Assembly (NCBI GenBank): GCA_902494555.1 | Contig: CABUTR010000010.1 | Location: 3,046 to 67,045, forward strand | DNA: 64,000 nt | Direction of reading: 5' to 3' | From: an uncultured Collinsella sp. | GTDB taxonomy: Bacteria; Actinomycetota; Coriobacteriia; Coriobacteriales; Coriobacteriaceae | In this document: piece by piece, positions 34,423 to 42,471 of the stretch | Position numbering within the stretch: position 1 is the stretch's first letter | Layout of the letters: each line of letters begins with the position of its first letter | The notes under the pieces: generated by a model | The model's database searches: none | Seen by the model: the letters and a program-made list of their open reading frames with translations, nothing else | What the model was told of the DNA's origin: nothing | Made by a program: the position numbers and the translations under genes

Positions 34423-36492
34423 CTATCGAACCGAAGAATCGCCCGAGGCCGAAGAGGTATCGGGCTCGTCATAAATCACGCCGAGCACGTCGCGCACGAC
34501 ATGCATCGCGGTATCTGAGCCACCGCCGCCCTGCTCCAGGACAGTAGCGATGACATACTTGGGATCATCGGCCGGTGCATAGGCGCAGAACCACGCGTAT
34601 TCGTCCTCGCCGCTTTTCTCGCCCGTGCCCGACTTGCCGTATACCTGCGGCGTCAGGGTGCCAAAGTGAGCCGCCAGGGACGTCGATGCCGTGTAAATCA
34701 CGTCGTGCATGCCGTTGCGAACAAGAGTCAAATCCGAATCGCTGTTGATCTTGGCCTCCAGGCGCTTCTTCTTGCCCTTGCCATTGTACTTATAGGCATC
34801 GCCGTCGCCATCGCGCGACACGGCAGACAAAAATACGTGAGGCACGTACTGTTTGCCGCCGTTGGCAAGACCCATATAGGCGCACGCCATCTGCAGGGGC
34901 GTCACCAGGATGTCGCCCTGGCCGATAGCAATGTTGGTCATATCGCCGGCATTCCACTTGCGGTCCTCGGCAGAGGCGTCGGTGAAGTATGACTCTTTCC
35001 ACTCGGCATCGGGAATACGACCCGCGCCCTCACTCGGCAGATCGATACCGCAGGTCTTGCCTAGGCCCCAGCGACGAAAGACCTCCTGCAGGCCCTCGGG
35101 ATGTTGCTCGTCATAAAAGAACGCCTTGCCCATGTCGTAGAAGACGGGGTCGCACGAGTTGGCGATACCCGACTGCAGCGTCATGGTGCCGTGGCCAGAC
35201 GTCAGCCAGCAGCGCTTGCCCCAAGCCTTGCCCAGACCCGTCCAATAACCCGTGCAGTTGGTTGTCTGCGTTGAAGTGTAGGTTCCAAACTCAAGACCGG
35301 CCAGTGCCGAGAGCGGCTTGATGGTCGAGGCCGACATGTACTGTCCGCTAATGGCGCGGTTGAGCAGCGGGTGCGAACCCTTGTTATCATTGAGCTCGGT
35401 CCACACGTCATTTGAGACGCCGCCGATAAAGACGGACGGATCGAACTTGGGCTCGCTCGCCATGCCCAGGATCTCGCCATTGTTGGGATCGAGACACACC
35501 ACAGCGCCGTTGCCGGCATTGCTGTAGCCAGTGGTCTTGGCAAGCTCGATGGCGCTCGCCAGCGCCGTCTCACAGGCCTGTTGGATCTTAAGGTCGAGCG
35601 TGAGCTTAATGTCGGAGCCGGCCTTCGCGGGCACTGCACCGGCCTGACCGGTCACATTGCCCGAGGCATCGACCTTGACGGTCTGCTCGCCACGAATACC
35701 CTGCAGCAGATTTTCGTAGTAGCTCTCAACGCCCGCCTGGCCCACGATATCGCCCGACTGGTACGTGATCTTGCCAGCAGAAGCATCATCATCGCCAGAG
35801 GTTTTCTTATTCTGGGCCTCGAGCTGCTCGGAGGTAATGGTGCCGGTATAGCCCAAGATATGGCATGCCGTCTCGCCATATGGATACTGGCGCTCGGTAC
35901 GCTCGGCAATCTTGACGCCCGGGAACTCGCCGGCATGCTCCTGAATATAGGCAACCGTGGAGCGACGGACGTCCGTCGCGATGGTATGCAGGCTCTGAGC
36001 GCCCTCTGTATTGTCCTGAATATTACGAAGGACCGCCACGTAAGGCATTCCAAGCACGTTGGCAAGATGGCGAACCAGAACCTCATCCTCGGCAAGGTCG
36101 CGGTAGGCCACGACAGCAAGTGAGGGACGGTTCTGGACAAGCGCCACGCCATTGCGGTCGAGGATGCGACCGCGCACAGCGGGTGTTGTAACGGTGCGAG
36201 TCTGATTACTATTGGCCTGCTTCTCGTAATAGTCCGATGAGACCATCTGCATGCCCCACAGCTTGACGGCAAGCGCCGCAAACATCGCGCCCACACCCGT
36301 GGTGAGGATGGAAAAGCGGCCCTTAAAGGCGGTCGACGCGGTATTGCCCTCGCCCTCGGTGGCGCGCGGGGCCGTTCCATGCTGCGTATCGTAGGTAAAA
36401 CGGGAATCGCCACGACGCATGACGACCAGCGCGACCACGATGGCCACAACCAGCACGATACCGGCGATAATAACCGTCATCTGGGAAGACAT
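34423..36492 (-). CDS. mrdA: Penicillin-binding protein 2, rod-shape transpeptidase
   Basis: This class B transpeptidase partners RodA in elongation. It has an N-terminal helix (about 5-25) and a second hydrophobic stretch (62-82), then a pedestal starting RGRILDRNGVALVQNRPSLAV. The transpeptidase domain holds STIK (389-392), SCD (446-448) and KSGTG (620-624). Two N-terminal hydrophobic stretches rather than one are slightly unusual. Length is 689 residues. Confidence 0.95.
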   Translation of the reverse strand: MSSQMTVIIAGIVLVVAIVVALVVMRRGDSRFTYDTQHGTAPRATEGEGNTASTAFKGRFSILTTGVGAMFAALAVKLWGMQMVSSDYYEKQANSNQTRTVTTPAVRGRILDRNGVALVQNRPSLAVVAYRDLAEDEVLVRHLANVLGMPYVAVLRNIQDNTEGAQSLHTIATDVRRSTVAYIQEHAGEFPGVKIAERTERQYPYGETACHILGYTGTITSEQLEAQNKKTSGDDDASAGKITYQSGDIVGQAGVESYYENLLQGIRGEQTVKVDASGNVTGQAGAVPAKAGSDIKLTLDLKIQQACETALASAIELAKTTGYSNAGNGAVVCLDPNNGEILGMASEPKFDPSVFIGGVSNDVWTELNDNKGSHPLLNRAISGQYMSASTIKPLSALAGLEFGTYTSTQTTNCTGYWTGLGKAWGKRCWLTSGHGTMTLQSGIANSCDPVFYDMGKAFFYDEQHPEGLQEVFRRWGLGKTCGIDLPSEGAGRIPDAEWKESYFTDASAEDRKWNAGDMTNIAIGQGDILVTPLQMACAYMGLANGGKQYVPHVFLSAVSRDGDGDAYKYNGKGKKKRLEAKINSDSDLTLVRNGMHDVIYTASTSLAAHFGTLTPQVYGKSGTGEKSGEDEYAWFCAYAPADDPKYVIATVLEQGGGGSDTAMHVVRDVLGVIYDEPDTSSASGDSSVR

Positions 36493-36505
36493 CTACGGGC
36501 CTCCC

Positions 36506-37072
36506 CTATTTGAGCTTGCGGGTCTTGGGCTTAAAGCGCATACCCGTCTGGCGTCCGCCACGTGCGGAGAATCCATAGCCGGACTGCGGCACGACGCCGG
36601 ACATCAAAAACGGAATGGCAACCAGACCCGTCAGGATCGAAGACGGCAACGCATGCCCAAAGATCGCCACGACAAAGCTCGTCTCCAAACCCATAAACAG
36701 CAAGATGATGCTGTAGATCACATTAATGACGAGCGCAAAGGCGCCCACGGTGATGCCGCGCGCACTCGGGGTACCGCCCGTCTGACCGACGGCGCTGTGC
36801 ACCAGGGCAAAAGAGCCCACGGTCAGCAGGAGCGACATAACGCCCACCGGCACGGCAGCGGACAGGTCATAAAACAAGCCGCTGCAAAAACCGCACACGA
36901 CGGCACGGGTCGGGTCGCCCGAGAACACGCTTAGGCACACCAGGATAATCATGAAGTTGACGCGACCGCCCGCAATGGAGATCTGCGGTGCCAGGCCTGC
37001 CTGCAGCAGCACGCACACGATGGCGGCGATCACAAACGTACGGGAGCTCATCCCCTGCTCGTGTAGATCCAT
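36506..37072 (-). CDS. mreD: Rod-shape protein MreD
   Basis: MreD is an integral membrane component of the elongasome. About five hydrophobic segments are seen across 188 residues, including VNFMIILVCLSVFSGDPTRAVVCGF and GLFYDLSAAVPVGVMSLLL. Sequence conservation is low in this family, so position between mreC and mrdA is the main support. The ATG at 37072 has AGGGGG at the better distance; another ATG at 37078 is two codons upstream. Confidence 0.9.
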   Translation of the reverse strand: MDLHEQGMSSRTFVIAAIVCVLLQAGLAPQISIAGGRVNFMIILVCLSVFSGDPTRAVVCGFCSGLFYDLSAAVPVGVMSLLLTVGSFALVHSAVGQTGGTPSARGITVGAFALVINVIYSIILLFMGLETSFVVAIFGHALPSSILTGLVAIPFLMSGVVPQSGYGFSARGGRQTGMRFKPKTRKLK

Positions 37073-37083
37073 GGACATGCCCC

Positions 37084-38082
37084 CTATTCGCTCGAGCCAG
37101 AATCGGTCGTCTCGGACGTGTCGGAACTGTCATCCGAGCTCTCGTCCTTCGTCTTGGTCGCAGCATCGCGCGACGTTCCCTGCGGCGTGCTGTTGGCCGT
37201 GCTCACGTCCTCATCCGAGGCCGACTGTTCGTCGGTCAGCGAGGTGATGACCAGCACTTCCTCGTTGTTCTCGGCCGTGGTCTGAGCGCGCACCACAATG
37301 GTGTAGTACACGTCGTTTGCCGATTTCTCAACCGACGAGACGGTGCCGAGCGGTAGACCCTTGGGGAACACGCCACCGATGCCCGAGGTCACGATGATGT
37401 CGCCAACCTTAACATCGGAGTCGACGCTCACGTACTCAAGACGCAGCGTGCCGTCAGCCTGACCCTGCAGCATGCCCTGGGCGCGCGTGTCCTGCACCAT
37501 AGCCGACACGCCCGAGTTCTCGTCGCCAATCAGGCGCACGGTGGACGTTTTGGCCGAGACTTCGATGATCTGGCCGATAACACCGGCCGAACTCGTCACA
37601 GGCATGTTGATGGTAAGCCCGTCGGCAGAACCCTTATCAATCGTGACGGTCGAGGTCCAGGCATCGCCCGAGGCACCAACGATACGAGCTGCGGTCGATT
37701 TGAGGTTGTAGGTCGACTGCAGGCCGACCAGCCCCTCCAGACGCTCAGCGGTCTTTTGAGCCTCGGAGAGCTCAGCAACCTTAGAGGTCAGTTCCTCGTT
37801 TTGTTTTTTGAGCTCGTCGAGCGTGTCCTGCGACGCCGTAAGGTTAGAGAACACGTTGCCGATCGCATTGAAGGGAGCCGCCACAGCCGAACCCACAAAG
37901 CGCACCGGCGAGGTAATCGTCGTTACGCCCGAACGCACGGCATGAATCGGTCCTGCCTCGCCCTCGCGGATGTAAAACGTGAGCAGCAGCACCGAAATCA
38001 GGCTGAAAACAATCAACGGGCGCATACCCGTTGATTGTCGCTTGGTATTCAGATTTGTGGAGAAACCCGAAGATCGTGCCAA
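37084..38082 (-). CDS. mreC: Rod-shape protein MreC
   Basis: MreC is a membrane-anchored periplasmic-side scaffold that links MreB to PBP2. One N-terminal helix (about residues 22-40) is followed by a coiled-coil region (about 80-115, DELKKQNEELTSKVAELSEAQ) and a beta-rich domain with GDENSGVSAMVQDTRAQGML and VGDIIVTSGIGGVFPKGLP. A Ser/Asp/Thr-rich disordered tail of about 55 residues follows. The start is TTG with AGGTGG upstream. Confidence 0.94.
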   Translation of the reverse strand: MARSSGFSTNLNTKRQSTGMRPLIVFSLISVLLLTFYIREGEAGPIHAVRSGVTTITSPVRFVGSAVAAPFNAIGNVFSNLTASQDTLDELKKQNEELTSKVAELSEAQKTAERLEGLVGLQSTYNLKSTAARIVGASGDAWTSTVTIDKGSADGLTINMPVTSSAGVIGQIIEVSAKTSTVRLIGDENSGVSAMVQDTRAQGMLQGQADGTLRLEYVSVDSDVKVGDIIVTSGIGGVFPKGLPLGTVSSVEKSANDVYYTIVVRAQTTAENNEEVLVITSLTDEQSASDEDVSTANSTPQGTSRDAATKTKDESSDDSSDTSETTDSGSSE

Positions 38083-38103
38083 ATGGAATCCACCTTTTGG
38101 AAA

Positions 38104-39147
38104 TTAAGCATTGGTCTGGACGAAGCCGCCATCAAACGCATTGGCCTCGAGCACGCGGGCGCAGCCGTTAACGACGTTATCGAGCGCCGTAGGACTGACG
38201 TTGACCGAAACGCCGGTCTCATCGCGCAGGCGCACGTCGAGACCGCGCAGCAGCGCGCCGCCACCGGTCAGCAAAATGCCGTAGTACATAAGGTCAGAGG
38301 CAAGATCGGGAGGCGTAGCGTCGAGTGCGTCCTTGACGGCCTTGGCCATCTCGTCGAGCGGCTTGTTGAGCGCGCGACGAATCTCCTCGCTCTCGATGCG
38401 CACGGTCTTGGGCAGACCCGTGATCACGTCGCGGCCGTTGACCTCGACGTCGAGCTCGTCCTTGAGCGGCACGGCGGAGCCGACCTTGATCTTGATGTCC
38501 TCTGCCGTACGCTCGCCGATGGCCAAGTTGTAGGCATCACGAACGTGCGTGAGGATGGCCTGATCGAACTCGTCGCCGGCAATACGGATGGACTGCGAGA
38601 CGACGATGCCACCCATAGCGATAACGGCAACCTCGGTGGTACCGCCACCGATGTCGATGACCATGGAGCCGGTGGGTTCCTCGACGGGCAGATCGGCGCC
38701 GATAGCGGCGGCCATGGGCTCCTCGATCAGGTAGGCCTGGCGAGCGCCAGCCTGGATCGTGGCCTCAAAGACAGCACGCTTCTCGACCGACGTGACGCCG
38801 GAGGGAACGCAGACGACAACGCGCGGACGCGGGGTCCACGGATAGCGCTTCTCGGACGCCTTGTCGATAAAGTAGCGAAGCATAGCCTCGGTAACATCGA
38901 AGTCGGCGATGACGCCGTCCTTCAGGGGACGAACGGCCACGATGTTGCCGGGCGTACGGCCGAGCATGCGCTTTGCCTCGATACCGACCGCCAGGATGCG
39001 CTCGTCGTTCTTGTCGATGGCGACGACAGAGGGCTCGCGAATGACGATGCCCTTGCCGCGCACGGAGACAAGCGTATTTGCGGTGCCGAGGTCGATGGCA
39101 AGATCGCCCGCATAGCTACCGAAGAACATATCCATCAAAGAAAACAA
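38104..39147 (-). CDS. mreB: Rod-shape-determining actin MreB
   Basis: This cytoskeletal ATPase directs lateral wall synthesis. Actin-fold signatures are clear: DLAIDLGTANTLVSVRGKG (phosphate 1), MVIDIGGGTTEVAVIAMGG (phosphate 2) and LLTGGGALLRGLD (adenosine). The start is TTG at 39147, with GGAG five to six bases upstream; the ATG four codons on would be too far. It opens the mreBCD-mrdA-rodA unit, in agreement with a rod-shaped cell. Confidence 0.97.
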   Translation of the reverse strand: MFSLMDMFFGSYAGDLAIDLGTANTLVSVRGKGIVIREPSVVAIDKNDERILAVGIEAKRMLGRTPGNIVAVRPLKDGVIADFDVTEAMLRYFIDKASEKRYPWTPRPRVVVCVPSGVTSVEKRAVFEATIQAGARQAYLIEEPMAAAIGADLPVEEPTGSMVIDIGGGTTEVAVIAMGGIVVSQSIRIAGDEFDQAILTHVRDAYNLAIGERTAEDIKIKVGSAVPLKDELDVEVNGRDVITGLPKTVRIESEEIRRALNKPLDEMAKAVKDALDATPPDLASDLMYYGILLTGGGALLRGLDVRLRDETGVSVNVSPTALDNVVNGCARVLEANAFDGGFVQTNA

Positions 39148-39190
39148 CGCAACTCCTGATGTGTTGGATGATTGCTGGAAAACTACTAGC

Positions 39191-39240
39191 TCATGATACT
39201 AGCGCAAGCCCGGCACCTCACTTGCGGTGAAGCGCCGGGC
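39191..39240 (-). terminator. Hairpin after the TPR gene
   Basis: On the minus strand GCCCGGCGCTTCAC can pair with GTGAGGTGCCGGGC across a short CGCAA loop, with a two-base internal mismatch. Only a weak T-run (CTTGCGC) follows, so it may be a partial terminator or transcript-end structure. Confidence 0.45.
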
Positions 39241-39262
39241 AAAGCTAAATCCCATAAGGTCA

Positions 39263-40567
39263 CTACTGGTTGTCAGCAGCCGAGAAATCCATATCGAGCG
39301 AGGAAACGGCCCAGCCGATATGATTGTCGGAGCGCACGAATTTGACGGTGTACTCCTGCTCGCCGCCCTTGGACAGCGAAGCCTTGACCTTGGCGCTCGT
39401 CTCGGTCATGGACTGATCCATGCCCTCGACGGACACGGTGGCGCCCTGCGGAATCGAGGAGATGATCATCGACTTGGCGTCCTCGGACAGACTCGAGGCC
39501 AGGCAAGACTCGGCCTTTGCGGTGTCACCGTCGCCGGCAGCCTGGAACAGATCGGAAACGACAGACTCCTGGGACGGGAAGCCAAAGCCGCGCGTGTAGG
39601 CAAAGCCCAGACCGCCCACGGCGATCAAAATGAGCAGAAGCAGCACGATGAAGACTTTGAGACCCGTGTGGCGGTGGCGACGACGGACCTTGGCCTGCTT
39701 ACGATCCTGACGGTCCTGCTGGACCATCTCGGACTCGGACAGCGTAAAGAAGCCGGTGTCCGAGGGATCGGGCATAAACTGACCGGTCGCGCCCGTAGGA
39801 TCGAGCGGATCGACGGCAGGAGCGTCCATCGAGGGCGCCGGAGCCGTGGCCATAGCCGTCTGGGCAGACAGCGCGGCAAGCGAATCGTGCACGCGGGCAA
39901 GCTCATCGGCCTGCTCGGAGGTGAGCTGGTAGATACCATCGGCAGTAGCGGCGTTAAAGGCGTCGAGTGCGTCGGAGGGACGGCCGGCGGCAGAAAGCGC
40001 CTGACCCATGCCGGCGTTGAGCGCACGCGTGTCGTCGCGGGGGCCGGCAAAGTCGATAGCCGTACGGTAGGTCTCCACGGCATCCGCCGGACGGCCGAGC
40101 TTAATGAAGCAACGACCGAGCTCGCCGAGTGCGGCGGCAGGAGCCGGATTGGCGCCGTCGATGGCAGCCTGACGGAAAGCAGTACCCGCGTTGGCATAGT
40201 CGCCCGACTGGAACAGCGCGTTACCCAGGCCCAGATAGGCCTTGAACGGCGTGGCATAAGAAGCGTCCTGCGTAGCGGCAGAGAACGCCTGAGCGGCCGT
40301 CGTGTAGTCGCCCACGGCGGCGAGTGCCTTGCCGCGGTTGGTGAGCAGCGCGCCGCGCTTGCCATAGGTGCCGTCGTTGAGGGCGGCGGCATAGGCCTCG
40401 GCGGCCTCGGCATACATGCCCAGGTGCATCAAGGCGTTGCCACGAAGGTGATCGGCCTCGCCCATAATCTCATCGGGAGTTTTTGCCGCCCCAAGCATCT
40501 GGGCTGCAGCGGAAAAATCACCCGCGCGGTAAGCGGCACGGCCCTGTTGGATCAGCTGGCTATTCAA
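39263..40567 (-). CDS. TPR-repeat protein with a C-terminal membrane anchor
   Basis: The function is unknown. Residues 1-210 are a run of about six TPR-like units rich in AxxYxxA patterns (AAYRAGDFSAAAQMLGAA, LGNALFQSGDYANAGTAFRQAA). A Gln/Lys/Arg-rich linker (about 290-305) precedes one membrane helix (VFIVLLLLILIAVGGLGFAY). A 110-residue extracytoplasmic domain follows, ending in a NTF2/DUF4878-like segment with SDLFQAAGDGDTAKAESCL. The start is TTG after AAAGGGG. It could be a protein-interaction scaffold at the membrane. Confidence 0.8.
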   Translation of the reverse strand: MNSQLIQQGRAAYRAGDFSAAAQMLGAAKTPDEIMGEADHLRGNALMHLGMYAEAAEAYAAALNDGTYGKRGALLTNRGKALAAVGDYTTAAQAFSAATQDASYATPFKAYLGLGNALFQSGDYANAGTAFRQAAIDGANPAPAAALGELGRCFIKLGRPADAVETYRTAIDFAGPRDDTRALNAGMGQALSAAGRPSDALDAFNAATADGIYQLTSEQADELARVHDSLAALSAQTAMATAPAPSMDAPAVDPLDPTGATGQFMPDPSDTGFFTLSESEMVQQDRQDRKQAKVRRRHRHTGLKVFIVLLLLILIAVGGLGFAYTRGFGFPSQESVVSDLFQAAGDGDTAKAESCLASSLSEDAKSMIISSIPQGATVSVEGMDQSMTETSAKVKASLSKGGEQEYTVKFVRSDNHIGWAVSSLDMDFSAADNQ

Positions 40568-40578
40568 GGAAATCCCCT

Positions 40579-41121
40579 TTACTCGTGAACGATCTCGACA
40601 TGGACGATCTCGTCGCCGGCACGCAGCTGCGAAATCACATCGAGACCCTCGACCGTGGTACCAAATACGGTGTAACCGGAATCGAGGTTATGCTGGGCAC
40701 CCAAGCAGAAGTAGAACTGCGAACCCGCGGAATCGGGATCCATGGAGCGTGCCATGGCAAGGGCACCATCGACATGGCTGTTGCGCGGATTGGTGGCAAA
40801 CTCGCCCTTGATGCAGTAGCCGGGGCCACCGGTACCGGGCATGCCGTCGGGGCCCTCAAGACCGGCAGCGACGTCAGCGCCGGACATATCGCGGGTATTG
40901 GGGTCGCCGCCCTGAATGACAAAACCGGGCACATAGCGATGGAATTTAAGGCCATCATAGAAACCCATCGTGGAAAGCTCGCAGAAGTTCGCGACATGAA
41001 TGGGAGCGCCCTCACCGTCAAACTTGACCTTGATGGTACCCTTCGACGTCTCGATAACGGCGCACTCGTCGCCGGCAAGCTGATACTCGGGCGTGTAGAG
41101 CTCTTTCTTAAAACCAAACAT
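40579..41121 (-). CDS. Cyclophilin-type peptidyl-prolyl cis-trans isomerase
   Basis: It catalyses proline isomerisation during protein folding. The 180-residue domain shows VIETSKGTIKVKFDGEGAPIHVANF, FYDGLKFHRYVPGFVIQGGDPN (active-site Arg-Val), LAMARSMDPDSAGSQFYFCLG and YTVFGTTVEGLDVISQL. No signal peptide, so it is cytosolic. It has its own promoter and GGAAGGAACCAC before the ATG. Confidence 0.95.
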   Translation of the reverse strand: MFGFKKELYTPEYQLAGDECAVIETSKGTIKVKFDGEGAPIHVANFCELSTMGFYDGLKFHRYVPGFVIQGGDPNTRDMSGADVAAGLEGPDGMPGTGGPGYCIKGEFATNPRNSHVDGALAMARSMDPDSAGSQFYFCLGAQHNLDSGYTVFGTTVEGLDVISQLRAGDEIVHVEIVHE

Positions 41122-41160
41122 GTGGTTCCTTCCTCGTGCGTTTAAAGCATATTTGTACGA

Positions 41161-41190
41161 ATTGTAGCAATAAGCATGCGCTTACATCAA
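41161..41190 (-). promoter_or_regulatory. Cyclophilin gene promoter
   Basis: On the minus strand TTGATG (41185-41190) and TACAAT (41161-41166) are 18 bases apart. The spacer contains the inverted repeat TAAGC-GCAT-GCTTA, a possible operator. Confidence 0.7.
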
Positions 41191-41228
41191 TTGCGCACGT
41201 AGGTTATGCCGACTATGGCGAACTAATT

Positions 41229-42368
41229 TTAGGAACGCTGCTGCGGCTTCCAGGAGCCCACGTTGGCGTCGTACTGATTCAGCGCGCTGTTGCCGCCCTG
41301 TGCGATGGGCGCCAGGATCTCGCTTTGGTGGGAACTCATCGACTCGCCATCGGGAATGGCCAGCGAGATATCCCAGCTCTGGCAGATTACGTCGACGCGC
41401 TCATACATCCACTCGGCAAGCTGCTTTAAGTGGGCGATGTCATCCGCATAGACCGTATCGTCCTGATACTTAAGGTTGTTAAGCTCATCTTGCGTCTTTT
41501 TGATCTGGTCGCGCAGGGCGTAGGCACTCTGCGACAGCTCCTGACGGGTGGACAGCGGCGTTCGGAGATAACCGTTGTTAAAGGAATCGATGACCTCGCC
41601 GATCTGATCATTGTTGTACGACACAATGGTCTGATACAGGCTGTCGAGCTTGGTGTAGAGCTGGTCATCGGTCAGCACGGTATCTTCCTGGACCACCTCG
41701 GCAGAATCGTCCTGCTTGGTATCGTCCTCAGTCGCCTCGCCCTTTTGGCGCGTGGGGAAGGTCGTCTGCGCGGCCTGGCCAAACTGGTCATAGAAGCCAG
41801 GCATGACACCCATGGGATCGGCCGTCACGAACCAATACGCACCACCGCACACGACGGCAAGGACCGCGATGATAATAAGCGGCTTGGGGATATGACGCTT
41901 GTGCTTGTGATAGGCGTCCTCGTCGGGATGCACCTTGCGCTTGGGTTTTTGAGCATCGTCGTGCAGGGAAACCGGCGTGGGAATATCGACCTTGGGAATA
42001 CCGAAATCCTTATCGAAAGCCGGCAGCACGCAGGTCTCATTGGGGTCGGCGGCGTCTGAGAGCACCGCAGCGGCAGAGGCCGGCGCATGAGGCACCTCGG
42101 TATCGATCTGCTCTTGCGTTAGGCGCGGAAAGCCCGCCGTGCGGCCCGCTGCCAGGTCGGATGCGGCCGCGTCCTCGGAGAGGATACCCGGAGCGGGGCG
42201 TCCGCATTTGGGGCACGTACGATCATGTGGAGAAAGACGGGCACCGCAGCCCTCACAGAACACGAACTCGGTGTGCTCGGGACCATCGCCCGGACCCACA
42301 TAGGCGTTGCAGTAGGGGCAGAACGAGGCGCCGTCCTCGATAGTCTTAAGGCAATGCGGGCAGATCAC
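41229..42368 (-). CDS. Zinc-ribbon membrane protein of unknown function
   Basis: Residues 3-60 hold two zinc ribbons: CPHCLKTIEDGASFCPYC and CEGCGARLSPHDRTCPKCGRP. A polar linker leads to one membrane helix (about residues 155-175, PLIIIAVLAVVCGGAYWFVT). An extracytoplasmic helical domain rich in Gln/Asp/Tyr follows (about 215-379). The GTG at 42368 with AGAGGA upstream is preferred to a TTG at 42398. The layout resembles zinc-ribbon sensors or scaffolds found throughout Actinomycetota; no function is assigned. Confidence 0.8.
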   Translation of the reverse strand: MICPHCLKTIEDGASFCPYCNAYVGPGDGPEHTEFVFCEGCGARLSPHDRTCPKCGRPAPGILSEDAAASDLAAGRTAGFPRLTQEQIDTEVPHAPASAAAVLSDAADPNETCVLPAFDKDFGIPKVDIPTPVSLHDDAQKPKRKVHPDEDAYHKHKRHIPKPLIIIAVLAVVCGGAYWFVTADPMGVMPGFYDQFGQAAQTTFPTRQKGEATEDDTKQDDSAEVVQEDTVLTDDQLYTKLDSLYQTIVSYNNDQIGEVIDSFNNGYLRTPLSTRQELSQSAYALRDQIKKTQDELNNLKYQDDTVYADDIAHLKQLAEWMYERVDVICQSWDISLAIPDGESMSSHQSEILAPIAQGGNSALNQYDANVGSWKPQQRS

Positions 42369-42411
42369 GGCATCCTCTTTTCGAAGCAATTCAAACAATC
42401 GAGGTTAGAGC

Positions 42412-42440
42412 ATAACATCGCCACGGCCCCACAGGAACAA
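42412..42440 (-). promoter_or_regulatory. Promoter of the zinc-ribbon gene
   Basis: On the minus strand TTGTTC (42435-42440) and TGTTAT (42412-42417) are 17 bases apart, giving a leader of about 37 bases to the GTG. Confidence 0.55.
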
Positions 42441-42471
42441 GGCACCAATTCAACATCGCCAGGGCGCGTAG

